Origin: Calditerrivibrio sp.
Lineage (GTDB): Bacteria; Chrysiogenota; Deferribacteres; Deferribacterales; Calditerrivibrionaceae
DNA: 32,852 nt
Direction of reading: 5' to 3'
Assembly (NCBI GenBank): GCA_026415135.1
Contig: JAOAHS010000033.1
Location: 1 to 32,852, forward strand
Part shown: one piece after another, positions 8,307 to 16,525 of the stretch
Numbering within the stretch: position 1 is the first letter of the stretch
Layout of the letters: every line of letters begins with the position of its first letter
Translations under genes and position numbers: made by a program
Notes under the pieces: generated by a model
What the model was told of the DNA's origin: nothing
What the model saw: the letters and a program-made list of their open reading frames with translations, nothing else
Database searches by the model: none

Positions 8307-9098
8307 TTAAAAGAGGAAGAAATGTTTTAAAGGTCCATGTCCCCGACCTATGTTTAAATCAGCCCCATGTAATATTGCATTATACACATAACTCTTTGAC
8401 AGCATCACAGACGAAAAAAAATCATAACCCTTAGCTAAATTAGAGGCTATAGCAGACGCCATCGTACACCCAGTTCCATGGGTATTTTTCGTTTCCACCT
8501 TTTGCATGGCAAAGATCTCCATCTTATTACCATCAAAAGCTATATCGTAGGTAAACTCCCCTTCCAGATGCCCACCTTTTAAAAGCACATTTTTACAACC
8601 AAGCTTTTTTAGCTCGTAGGTTACATCTTTCATATCATCGAGAGTACCAATAAAATCGATCCCCAACAAGACTTTGGCTTCTTCAATATTTGGTGTAATC
8701 ACATAAGCCAATGGGATAAGCTCATCTTTTAGCTTTGATATCGCTGAATCCTTCAAAAGTTTACTACCCCCTTTGGCCACCATCACTGGATCCACCACCA
8801 GTCTCTCCACCGAGTATTTTTTCATTCTATCCACTACCACCTCAATGATCTCAGAGGATGATAACATCCCCGTCTTTACTGCAGCAATATCAAAATCATT
8901 AAAAAGGGAGTCTATCTGACTGTAAATTATAGATAAAGGCAGATCGAATATATCAGTGACCCCTAATGTGTTTTGGGCTGTTATTGAAGTAATCACTGTA
9001 AGCCCATAAACACCATGGGCACTCATTGTCTTTAAATCGGCCTGAATACCAGCACCAGCTCCACTATCTGACCCAGCTATAGTTAATACCTGTATCAT
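8307..9098 (-). CDS. thiD: Hydroxymethylpyrimidine/phosphomethylpyrimidine kinase ThiD
   Basis: ThiD phosphorylates 4-amino-5-hydroxymethyl-2-methylpyrimidine and then its monophosphate to give the pyrimidine diphosphate used by ThiE for thiamine phosphate synthesis. The 263-residue ribokinase-fold protein starts with TIAGSDSGAGAGIQADLKT, has VVDPVMVAKGG in the middle, and ends with the anion-hole and catalytic motif NTHGTGCTMASAIA carrying the conserved Cys. It matches the family's usual length and has no fused ThiE or ThiN domain. A strong AAAGGAGGT site lies just upstream in the 18-base gap after dnaE. No TPP riboswitch is visible, as expected for an internal operon gene. Confidence 0.95.
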   Translation of the reverse strand: MIQVLTIAGSDSGAGAGIQADLKTMSAHGVYGLTVITSITAQNTLGVTDIFDLPLSIIYSQIDSLFNDFDIAAVKTGMLSSSEIIEVVVDRMKKYSVERLVVDPVMVAKGGSKLLKDSAISKLKDELIPLAYVITPNIEEAKVLLGIDFIGTLDDMKDVTYELKKLGCKNVLLKGGHLEGEFTYDIAFDGNKMEIFAMQKVETKNTHGTGCTMASAIASNLAKGYDFFSSVMLSKSYVYNAILHGADLNIGRGHGPLKHFFLF

Positions 9099-9116
9099 AA
9101 GACCTCCTTTACTACG

Positions 9117-12100
9117 TCATTGTGTAACAGTTATTTCAAACCTATTATCCCCAAAAAGACCATTTAACTGACTAAAAAAAGATAAACAGGGCTTTACCTT
9201 TAACTTACCGTTGATGTTTATCTTTACTCTATATTTGCCAGGATCTTCCACCGTGAGCTTTAATGCAGTGTTACCTGGATGTTGGTCTATAAGCTTTTTA
9301 AATTCTCTTAAATGCTCCTCTCTTAAGCCTAATAGATCAAATTTTACATTTATACCTGTAATTAATTTTTCAAGGGCCTCATTAGGTTCCATAATCTCAT
9401 TAGCTGTAACGGCTTTTCTATCACCATTAAAGGACAATCTTCCACGAACTATTATAATATGATCCTCTTCCAGTAGAGCTATCTTTTCCCTATAAAGGGA
9501 GCTAAAGACCACCACATCAAAACTCCCCTCTAGATCTTCAAGGGTAACAAAAGCCATCTTTTCCCCTGTCCTTGTGGTGTGGGTTTTTATATTCTTAATA
9601 ATACCACCGACCACAAGATCCTTCTCATCCTCCATCATTTCTATTTCATTGGAACTTGTCGTTAAGGTAAGCAGAATATTACTATATGCTGATAAAGGAT
9701 GGTTTGTAAGATAAAAACCCAATAACTCTTTTTCCATTTTAAGTATATCATGCTCTGAGAATTCATCCAGATCAGGATAGAACTCATTATCCATCTCCCC
9801 ATCAAACAAAAGATCCTCTATGGTAGTTATCCCCAATTCTCTGTTCCGTTGTTTTCTCTGACCTTCATCGATAGCATTATCTAAAACTGAGAGCAGTACC
9901 TTCCTCGTTTTACCAAACTCATCAAAAACACCAGTTTTAATTAGAGATTCTACTACCCTTTTGTTTACTACCCTTAAATCAACCCGTTTACAAAAGTCGT
10001 ATAGGCTTTTAAAGTCACCCCCATTCTCCCGAGCAGATATTATGGAATCTATTGCTGTAAAGCCCACATTTTTTATAGCACCCAAACCGAATCTTATGGA
10101 ATTTTGATCAATAATAAAGTCTTTACTACTCTTATTTATTGTCGGTGGCAACACCTTAATCCCCATACGCTTGCATTCCTCTATGAAAGCAACAATTTTA
10201 TCCCCTTTATCCAGTTCTGATGACAAAAGTTGGGACATATACTCCACAGGATAATGGGCTTTTAGATATGCTGTCTGATAGGAGATCATTGCATAAGCTG
10301 CAGAATGGCTCTTATTAAAACCATACTCAGCAAATTTCTCCATGAGGTTGAAGATCTCTTCTGCTATTTTTATATCAAAGCCCCTCTTCTTGGCCCCTTC
10401 TATCTTAAGCTCTTCACTGCCATATAGGAAGATCTCTTTATGTTTTTTCATCTCCTCCGGCTTCTTCTTACCCATAGCTCGTCTTAGGAGATCAGCGCTG
10501 CCCAAACTATAACCAGCTATAATTTGGGCAATCTGCATCACCTGCTCCTGATAAACGATGATACCATAGGTATCCTCAAGTATAGGCTCAAGTTCCGGAA
10601 AAAAATAAGTCACCTTCTGTTCCCCATGTTTCCTTTTCACAAAATCATCCAGCATCCCGCTACCTATCGGTCCAGGCCTATACAAAGCCACCAATGCAAT
10701 AATATCCTCAAACTTGTTGGGTCTAAGTTTTTTGAGCAGGTTTTTCATACCAGGGCTTTCAAGTTGAAAGATACCGGTTGTTTCACCGCTGGAAAGCAAT
10801 TCATAGGTTTTTTTGTCGTCTAATGGTATATTATTGATATCTAAATCTATACCATGCCTTTGTTTAATAAGCTTTACAGTATCATCAATTACTGTTAAGT
10901 TTTTAAGACCTAAAAAATCAAACTTTACCAATCCAATCTCTTCAAGGGTATTCTTCTCATATTGGGTCAGTATCTCATCATTCTGCCCCTTACAAAGAGG
11001 TACATATTCAATTAAAGGCTTATCAGCTATCACAATACCTGCTGCGTGCATACCAGTTTGCCGTAAAAGCCCCTCAAGCTTTCTAGCGTTAGTTAACAGC
11101 TCCTCACCTTTTTCTATCTGTTTTATATTCTTCTCTAACTCAGGATCCTCTTTCAAAGCTCTTTCAAGGGTCATTCCCGGTGATTCGGGAATCATCTTTG
11201 CTACCTTATCCACTATCTTAAGGGGTATCTCCAAAACCCTTCCCACATCCCTTATAACACCCCGAGCTAGCAACTGACCAAAAGTTACGATCTGGGCTAC
11301 TTTATCGTTACCATATTTGTCGATTACATATTTTATTACTTCGTCCCTTCTGTTCTTACAAAAGTCTATATCAAAATCTGGCATACTCTTGCGCTCTGGA
11401 TTTAAAAACCTTTCAAACAGTAAGTTAAACCTAATAGGATCTATATCAGTAATACCCAAAGCATACGCCACCAGAGAACCAGCTCCTGATCCTCTACCAG
11501 GGCCAACAGGAATTTTACTCTTTTTGGAGTAATTTATAAAGTCCCACACGATCAAGTAGTAACCCGCATACCTTTTCTCAATTATTACTTTAATCTCATA
11601 ATTTAGTCTTTCGATATATTTGCTTTGTTGATCTACAGGGATACGAGATAACTTTTTATGTAACCCTTGCCGAGCAAGATGCTCAAAGTACGTTTCCACA
11701 GTATATCCATCTGGAACCTCATAACGGGGCATGTGGAGATTACCCAGTTCTATACTTACATTACACTCCTCCGCTATCTTCAACGTATTATAACACGCTT
11801 CAGGGATACCATAAAAAGTTTCCCACATCTCCTGTGGGGATTTGAGATAAAGCTGATCAGAATGGAATTCAAGCTTATCCCTATTGGAAATGGTTGTTTG
11901 CATCTGGATACACATAAGGATCTGATGGGCCAAATGATCACCCTTTTCAAGATAGTGACAATCGTTTGTAGCTACCAATGGGATACCTGTTTTCTTGGAT
12001 ATATTAATAAGCTCTTTATTAACCTGATGCTGTTCGGGGATACCATTTTCCTGTAATTCAAGGTAGTAGTTACCCTTTCCTAATATATCCTCATACTCCT

Positions 12101-12587
12101 TTGCTGACAAAATTGCCGATTGTATATCACCTCTGAGGATATGTTTTGGTGGTTCCCCTGCTAAACAAGCAGACAAGCCAATTAACCCTTCAGCATATTG
12201 CGCCAGTAATTCCTTATCTATTCTCGGCTTATAATAAAACCCCTCTAACTGGGCAAGGCTCACAAGATATTGAAGGTTTTTAAGCCCTTTGTTATTTTTT
12301 GCAAGCAAAATTAGATGATAGTTTTTATCTTCACTCTTTTCATAATCCCGCTTTTTCCTGTTATCAGGGGCAACATAAACCTCGCACCCGATGATCGGCT
12401 TTATCCCGCTTGAAGTGGTTTTTTTGTAGAAATCTATGGCCCCATACATAGTACCATGATCGGTGATAGCTACTGCCGTAGAACCAAATTTTTGAAGCTT
12501 ATCTATGAGCTTATTTATCTGTATAGCCCCATCAAGCAAGGAGTACTGACTATGAAGATGTAGATGAACAAAATCTTTACTACCCAT
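9117..12587 (-). CDS. dnaE: DNA polymerase III alpha subunit DnaE
   Basis: This is the catalytic subunit of the replicative polymerase. The 1156-residue length is that of the E. coli/Thermus-type DnaE (DnaE1), not PolC. An N-terminal PHP domain starts with HLHLHSQYSLLDGA. The polymerase core has the catalytic aspartates in MPDFDIDF (residues 402-409, D404/D406/D408) and GPGRGSGAGS. Fingers and helix-hairpin-helix regions follow, then an OB domain (VVGGIIKNIKTHTTRTGEKM) and a short C-terminal domain. The PHP metal-ligand positions look intact, unlike in E. coli. No intein is present. The ATG abuts the mobB stop codon and has AGAGGA upstream, so dnaE appears to be translationally coupled to mobB. 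Confidence 0.97.
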   Translation of the reverse strand: MGSKDFVHLHLHSQYSLLDGAIQINKLIDKLQKFGSTAVAITDHGTMYGAIDFYKKTTSSGIKPIIGCEVYVAPDNRKKRDYEKSEDKNYHLILLAKNNKGLKNLQYLVSLAQLEGFYYKPRIDKELLAQYAEGLIGLSACLAGEPPKHILRGDIQSAILSAKEYEDILGKGNYYLELQENGIPEQHQVNKELINISKKTGIPLVATNDCHYLEKGDHLAHQILMCIQMQTTISNRDKLEFHSDQLYLKSPQEMWETFYGIPEACYNTLKIAEECNVSIELGNLHMPRYEVPDGYTVETYFEHLARQGLHKKLSRIPVDQQSKYIERLNYEIKVIIEKRYAGYYLIVWDFINYSKKSKIPVGPGRGSGAGSLVAYALGITDIDPIRFNLLFERFLNPERKSMPDFDIDFCKNRRDEVIKYVIDKYGNDKVAQIVTFGQLLARGVIRDVGRVLEIPLKIVDKVAKMIPESPGMTLERALKEDPELEKNIKQIEKGEELLTNARKLEGLLRQTGMHAAGIVIADKPLIEYVPLCKGQNDEILTQYEKNTLEEIGLVKFDFLGLKNLTVIDDTVKLIKQRHGIDLDINNIPLDDKKTYELLSSGETTGIFQLESPGMKNLLKKLRPNKFEDIIALVALYRPGPIGSGMLDDFVKRKHGEQKVTYFFPELEPILEDTYGIIVYQEQVMQIAQIIAGYSLGSADLLRRAMGKKKPEEMKKHKEIFLYGSEELKIEGAKKRGFDIKIAEEIFNLMEKFAEYGFNKSHSAAYAMISYQTAYLKAHYPVEYMSQLLSSELDKGDKIVAFIEECKRMGIKVLPPTINKSSKDFIIDQNSIRFGLGAIKNVGFTAIDSIISARENGGDFKSLYDFCKRVDLRVVNKRVVESLIKTGVFDEFGKTRKVLLSVLDNAIDEGQRKQRNRELGITTIEDLLFDGEMDNEFYPDLDEFSEHDILKMEKELLGFYLTNHPLSAYSNILLTLTTSSNEIEMMEDEKDLVVGGIIKNIKTHTTRTGEKMAFVTLEDLEGSFDVVVFSSLYREKIALLEEDHIIIVRGRLSFNGDRKAVTANEIMEPNEALEKLITGINVKFDLLGLREEHLREFKKLIDQHPGNTALKLTVEDPGKYRVKININGKLKVKPCLSFFSQLNGLFGDNRFEITVTQ

Positions 12588-13247
12588 CTAATCCTCTTTT
12601 ACCAAAATCCTAAGGGTCATATTGCTTTTTAAAAACTTTAACCCACTAAGGTTATAGACAATTACTTCAGATAGCATCTCCGAACACCCCTTAACATCTA
12701 TCTCCAAGTTAAAAGGGAGCATATTCCCTAAAAGAAAATCTGTAACACCATCCACATCATCTAACCCAAAAAAAACAACTTTTTCTGGGTTGGGATGACC
12801 TAAGTTAGTTAGCATCTCCTTCAATTGGTTCACTGCAAAATCCGATATCACCCCTATAAGAGTAGGGCTGTCAAAACATACAGGATGATTGTTGTTACCC
12901 CTTCTTAAAACCTCTAACTTTGGTATATCGCTTTTTTTATACCCCTCAGTAATAACAATATCCACATCCTGCATATACCTTATCACTAAATCCTCAATAG
13001 ATGGCTCCTTGTAAACATGGGATTGCACAAGCCCCATCTTTTCTCTGTTAGAAATGATCGATAATACCGCACCAGCTTCTTTAAACCTATAGGAGTCTTT
13101 ACCTGGTTTATCAATCTCAAATCTGTGGGCATCATGCTTTATAGCACCCACTCTTATCCCTTTTGATGTTAAGACCTTTATCAATTTTTCCACAAAGGTT
13201 GTCTTCCCACTACCAGAAGCTCCTACAAATGACACCACATTCTTCAT
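12588..13247 (-). CDS. mobB: Molybdopterin-guanine dinucleotide biosynthesis adaptor protein MobB
   Basis: MobB is a P-loop GTP-binding protein that assists MobA in making the guanine dinucleotide form of the molybdenum cofactor. The 219-residue product has the Walker A GASGSGKT at residues 9-16, AIKHDAHRFEIDKPGKDSYR typical of the family, and VDIVITEGYK. It is about 45 residues longer than E. coli MobB; the extra C-terminal part ends in a TLRIL strand, a tail I associate with delta-proteobacterial-type MobB proteins. The need for molybdopterin guanine dinucleotide fits anaerobic respiration with molybdoenzymes. It heads the mobB-dnaE-thiD unit; the -35/-10 candidate lies at 13276-13304 and a GGTG ribosome site lies just before the ATG. 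Confidence 0.9.
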   Translation of the reverse strand: MKNVVSFVGASGSGKTTFVEKLIKVLTSKGIRVGAIKHDAHRFEIDKPGKDSYRFKEAGAVLSIISNREKMGLVQSHVYKEPSIEDLVIRYMQDVDIVITEGYKKSDIPKLEVLRRGNNNHPVCFDSPTLIGVISDFAVNQLKEMLTNLGHPNPEKVVFFGLDDVDGVTDFLLGNMLPFNLEIDVKGCSEMLSEVIVYNLSGLKFLKSNMTLRILVKED

Positions 13248-13275
13248 CTATCACACACCTATCATGTTCTACAAG

Positions 13276-13304
13276 AAGATAAATATTAAGATAAGATAAG
13301 TCAA
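13276..13304 (-). promoter_or_regulatory. Candidate promoter of the mobB-dnaE-thiD unit
   Basis: On the minus strand TTGACT (13304-13299) is followed after 17 bases by TATCTT (13281-13276). The -10 ends about 28 bases before the mobB ATG. Each box differs from consensus at one or two positions, with ideal spacing. Confidence 0.6.
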
Positions 13305-13310
13305 TCTTTT

Positions 13311-13345
13311 TCTAAAAACCATAATCCTATATAGGATTTTTTAGA
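13311..13345. promoter_or_regulatory. Palindrome in the divergent mobB/CDF intergenic region
   Basis: AATCCTAT-ATAGGATT (13323-13338) is a perfect 16-base palindrome. It extends into TCTAAAA (13311-13317) and TTTTAGA (13339-13345) if a five-base insertion (ACCAT) in the left arm is allowed. It lies between the mobB -35 box and a TATAAT at 13356-13361 that could serve the plus-strand gene. With no loop it is a better DNA operator than an RNA hairpin. The protein that would bind it is unknown. Confidence 0.45.
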
Positions 13346-13355
13346 ACAGAGCTCC

Positions 13356-13408
13356 TATAATAAAAATATTAGGTACATCTATAGCCACTACGTATATAAA
13401 ACTTGACT
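13356..13408 (+). promoter_or_regulatory. Possible promoter elements for the cation efflux gene
   Basis: A perfect TATAAT at 13356-13361 has no good -35 partner, and a TTGACT at 13403-13408 has no good -10 at 16-18 bases. One of them probably contributes to the promoter of the plus-strand block, but I cannot decide which from sequence alone. Confidence 0.3.
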
Positions 13409-13448
13409 TTTATAGTTTATTTATCTACTCCTAATATAAGAGGTGTAC

Positions 13449-14360
13449 ATGCAATACCCCTATAAATGTTGTGATCATCACAGTAGCTTAGAAGAATTTT
13501 CAGCCAATAGGCTTTTTTGGGTTATTATTTTAAATGTTGGGATTACGCTATCTGAAATAATTGGTGGCGTTATCTCCGGTAGCCTTTCTCTTATCTCTGA
13601 TGCCCTTCACAATTTCTCAGATGCAGTCGCCGTAATAATAAGCTATATAGCTATCCAGCTTGGTAAAAAAAATAATTCTCTCAAACACACTTTTGGGTTA
13701 AAGAGGGCTGAAATCATAGCTGCCATGATCAATGCCTCTGTATTGGTAGGTGTATCCATTTACCTTTTTTATGAGGCCATCAAAAAGTTTTTAGTTCCAG
13801 AACCTATTATTGGAGATATTATGCTTTTAGTAGCAACTATTGGGCTTGTCGGTAACATAATATCGATTATCCTCTTAGAGTCTGGCTCAAAGGAAAATAT
13901 CAATATTAGATCCGCATACCTTCACATGCTCACAGATGCTATATCCTCTGTAGTAGTCATTTTAGGTGCTATATCTATTATACTTTTCAAAATATACTGG
14001 ATAGACCCTCTTCTAACTTTTTTAATAGGTTTATATGTTCTTAAAGAGAGCTTTGATATATTGAAAAACTCGACACATATATTGATGGAGGGTGCACCTC
14101 TACATATATCCCTTGATGAGATAAAAGAGGCTATAGAAAAAATAGACAAGATAACAAACATACATCATATACATATCTGGAGTATAGGGGAAAAGGATAT
14201 ACATATTGAAATGCATGTTGAACTTGAAGATATGCTCCTTAGTAAAACCGAGCCTATAAGAGAAAAGATCGAACAATTGTTGTCCCAATTCGGTATAAAC
14301 CATGTAACCATCCAGTTTGAAACAGACTACTGTGTCAACAAAAACCTAATCTGTAAGTAA
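13449..14360 (+). CDS. Cation diffusion facilitator family transporter (CzcD/ZitB type)
   Basis: This is an inner-membrane proton antiporter that exports divalent metals such as zinc, cobalt or cadmium. The 303-residue protein has about six membrane helices. The metal site is formed by HxxxD in helix 2 (H54, D58 in DALHNFSDA) and HxxxD in helix 5 (H159, D163 in HMLTDA), the pattern of zinc-type CDF proteins. A cytoplasmic C-terminal domain with HHIHIW and EMHVEL follows. The N-terminus carries a small Cys/His cluster (CCDHH, residues 7-11) that may bind metal. An in-frame GTG at 13443 lies six bases upstream but overlaps the AGAGG site (13439-13443), so the ATG at 13449 is preferred. It is the first gene of the plus-strand block. 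Confidence 0.92.
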   Translation: MQYPYKCCDHHSSLEEFSANRLFWVIILNVGITLSEIIGGVISGSLSLISDALHNFSDAVAVIISYIAIQLGKKNNSLKHTFGLKRAEIIAAMINASVLVGVSIYLFYEAIKKFLVPEPIIGDIMLLVATIGLVGNIISIILLESGSKENINIRSAYLHMLTDAISSVVVILGAISIILFKIYWIDPLLTFLIGLYVLKESFDILKNSTHILMEGAPLHISLDEIKEAIEKIDKITNIHHIHIWSIGEKDIHIEMHVELEDMLLSKTEPIREKIEQLLSQFGINHVTIQFETDYCVNKNLICK

Positions 14361-14415
14361 AAAGATAATTTAATGGTACATATCTACTCTTTCATAAACC
14401 TATAGGAGGATCTCT

Positions 14416-14838
14416 ATGAATAAGAAGAATCTTCTGTTTCTATGTACTGGCAATTCCTGCCGCAGTCAGATGGCAGAGGCTTACGGTAAGATCTTTTTGA
14501 GCAATAGATACAACATATATTCTGCTGGAATAGAAAAACATGGATTAAATCCTTACATGCTTAAAGTGATGGAAGAGGACGGTATAGACATGAAAAACCA
14601 TTATTCAAAAACCCTTTACGAACTTGATTCCATCCACTTTGACATAGTTGTTACAGTGTGCGATAATGCCAGCGAAACTTGTCCCTTATACCTTAAAGAG
14701 GCCACCAAAATACATAAAAGCTTTCAAGATCCAGCTAAATTCTTAGGAAGTGAAGAAGAAAAAATACACTTTTTCAGAAAGGTTAGGGATGAAATAAAGG
14801 CTTTTATAAGGGACGAACTAACGATCTTAAACTTGTAA
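14416..14838 (+). CDS. arsC: Thioredoxin-coupled arsenate reductase ArsC (low-molecular-weight phosphatase fold)
   Basis: This enzyme reduces arsenate to arsenite through a cascade of three cysteines. The 140-residue product has the phosphatase P-loop CTGNSCRS starting at C10. It has C82 and C89 in VCDNASETCP, the same positions as the redox cysteines of the Staphylococcus pI258 ArsC, and an Asp-Pro (QDPAKF, about residues 105-106) as general acid. This separates it from plain tyrosine phosphatases. AGGAGGA at 14404-14410 lies five bases before the ATG. No arsR, arsB or acr3 gene is adjacent, so export of arsenite must depend on a gene elsewhere. It lies 55 bases after the cation transporter. 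Confidence 0.9.
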   Translation: MNKKNLLFLCTGNSCRSQMAEAYGKIFLSNRYNIYSAGIEKHGLNPYMLKVMEEDGIDMKNHYSKTLYELDSIHFDIVVTVCDNASETCPLYLKEATKIHKSFQDPAKFLGSEEEKIHFFRKVRDEIKAFIRDELTILNL

Positions 14839-14866
14839 TATCAGAAAAAAAGTATATTATAGCTTT

Positions 14867-15700
14867 ATGATAATTACCATAATACTGTTACTTATACCCA
14901 CAAATCTTCTTGCCTGGGGACCAGAAACCCATATAAAAATAGCCCTTGATATACTCGAACACACAAACTTTTCTCTAATAAAAATACATCAAGCTTTCTT
15001 CATAACTGGTAACGTATTTCCCGATCTCTTTAATTTTTTTAAAGATATTTCCCAATTCAAAAAATCGCTCCCAACCCATTCATGGAGTACCGTATCAAAA
15101 CTTTTTTCAAATGCCAAAACAGATCAAGACAGGGCCTTTATCTACGGTTATTCGGCTCATTTAGCTGCAGATATCATCTCCCATAATCAGTTTGTACCCC
15201 AACAAACGATGTTGGTAAGTAGGTCAAGATTTTTATCCCATTTTCTCCTTGAACTTGCAAGCAGTTCTAACGATAAAAAATATAGATATGCCCTCATCGA
15301 AGTGTTGGAAAAAGCCAATGTCTATGGTAACGTTTTTTTAAATACCTTTAATATTGATGAAAGGTATTTCAAAAAAGAGTTATTTCTCCTTAAAAACGCC
15401 ATAAAGATGCAAAACCTCATAAAGATCCCCGAAATAATCTCCTACATGAAGAGAAAAAGAGATAGATCTTTTTTACTGAAATCCTCTATATACGAAGAGA
15501 AGTCTTTGGAGCTCGCAAAAAAAGCTGTAGAAAGCGGTTTTATTGACTTGATGAAATATGACCCAAGTGGTAAACAATCCATAAAACAAGCAAAAGAGAT
15601 GAGAAAAGAGCTTTTGGGCTCTTTTACAAAAAAAGAATTGAAAAACCACAATAAAGATCATATATTCACCTCAAAATTTGATCCTAAAAAGATGGACTAA
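14867..15700 (+). CDS. Exported zinc-dependent phospholipase C-like protein
   Basis: This 277-residue protein starts with a short hydrophobic signal ending LLA at residue 16, so the mature chain would begin with W17. Bacterial zinc phospholipases C use a mature N-terminal Trp as a zinc ligand. Further likely ligands are H22 (ETH), the Asp in GNVFPD, the His in PTHSW and the HxxxD plus His in GYSAHLAADIISHN. This fits the zinc-dependent phospholipase C/S1-P1 nuclease-like family. The C-terminal half is basic, helical and less conserved. The substrate, phospholipid or otherwise, is not known. The ATG has no strong ribosome site; the gene follows arsC by 28 bases and precedes the TauE-like gene by 3 bases. 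Confidence 0.75.
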   Translation: MIITIILLLIPTNLLAWGPETHIKIALDILEHTNFSLIKIHQAFFITGNVFPDLFNFFKDISQFKKSLPTHSWSTVSKLFSNAKTDQDRAFIYGYSAHLAADIISHNQFVPQQTMLVSRSRFLSHFLLELASSSNDKKYRYALIEVLEKANVYGNVFLNTFNIDERYFKKELFLLKNAIKMQNLIKIPEIISYMKRKRDRSFLLKSSIYEEKSLELAKKAVESGFIDLMKYDPSGKQSIKQAKEMRKELLGSFTKKELKNHNKDHIFTSKFDPKKMD

Positions 15701-15703
15701 TAG

Positions 15704-16525
15704 ATGGATATATTCATACTTATTTTAGTGGGTTTTATTGCTGGTATAATCGGCGCAATGTTAGGGATAGGAGGTGGATCTATTATTGTACCGATTCTTG
15801 TTATATTCCTCCATTACCCCATGCATACTGCAGTAGCAGTAGGATTAATCACAATAATAGCAACAAGTATATCTGTAGCCCATATAAATGTCTTAAAAGG
15901 TTTAGTAAATTTAAGATTGAGCTATCTTATTGAAGTAATAACAGTCCTTGCATCTATTACAGGAGGATTAGTTAGCAATAGTATAAAAGATGGAACTTTA
16001 CAGATAATTTTTGGTATCATCCTTGCCATCATGGCCATCATATATATAAAAGAGAGCATAAAACCAAATATAAACAAGATCACAATAATAGAAGAAAACC
16101 AATTTACAGATATATTCCTTGACCAGGAAGATGATAACAATATGATAAAGTACACCCCTGTAGCCATATCCAAAACACTCGCCGTATCCACATTTGCAGG
16201 TTTGGCCTCAGGTATGTTGGGTATAGGTGGTGGGGTATTCAAGGTACCAGCCATGAATCTGGTATCGAAAATACCTATTAAAGTTGCAATAGCCACAAGC
16301 AACTACATGATAGGTCTCACAGCAGCTGCAGGTGCCATACCATATCTTTTAAACGGCAGGATAGACCCTTCTGCTTCCATATACATGATCATCGGAGTCA
16401 TCTTTGGTTCTAAATATGCAGTTCTTAAATTTGGTAAGGTTACAGATAAAAAGCTTAGAATACTCTTTGCTTTATTCTTAATTTTTGTCTCCATACAGAT
16501 GTGTTATAAAGGACTTAGCAAATGA
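15704..16525 (+). CDS. TauE/SafE family sulfite/organosulfur anion permease
   Basis: This is a 273-residue inner-membrane protein with about eight hydrophobic helices in two repeats. Each repeat opens with the family motif: GAMLGIGGGSIIVPIL at about 18-33 and GMLGIGGGVFKVPAM at about 171-185. A charged cytoplasmic loop separates the halves. Members export sulfite, sulfoacetate or related anions or import them; the actual substrate is unknown. It starts 3 bases after the phospholipase-like gene and overlaps the DUF1634 gene by 4 bases (ATGA), the usual pairing for this subgroup. Confidence 0.9.
   Translation: MDIFILILVGFIAGIIGAMLGIGGGSIIVPILVIFLHYPMHTAVAVGLITIIATSISVAHINVLKGLVNLRLSYLIEVITVLASITGGLVSNSIKDGTLQIIFGIILAIMAIIYIKESIKPNINKITIIEENQFTDIFLDQEDDNNMIKYTPVAISKTLAVSTFAGLASGMLGIGGGVFKVPAMNLVSKIPIKVAIATSNYMIGLTAAAGAIPYLLNGRIDPSASIYMIIGVIFGSKYAVLKFGKVTDKKLRILFALFLIFVSIQMCYKGLSK

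Noticed and set aside
10524-11277. Open frames of 99 and 154 codons on the plus strand opposite dnaE
   Set aside because: They lie fully antisense to well-conserved dnaE, have no ribosome sites and their products have serine- and phenylalanine-rich composition typical of reverse-complement shadows.
13371-14385. Similar GGTACAT(A)TCTA strings before the cation transporter and before arsC
   Set aside because: Only about ten AT-rich bases are shared and the positions relative to the genes differ, so it is not strong enough for an operator.
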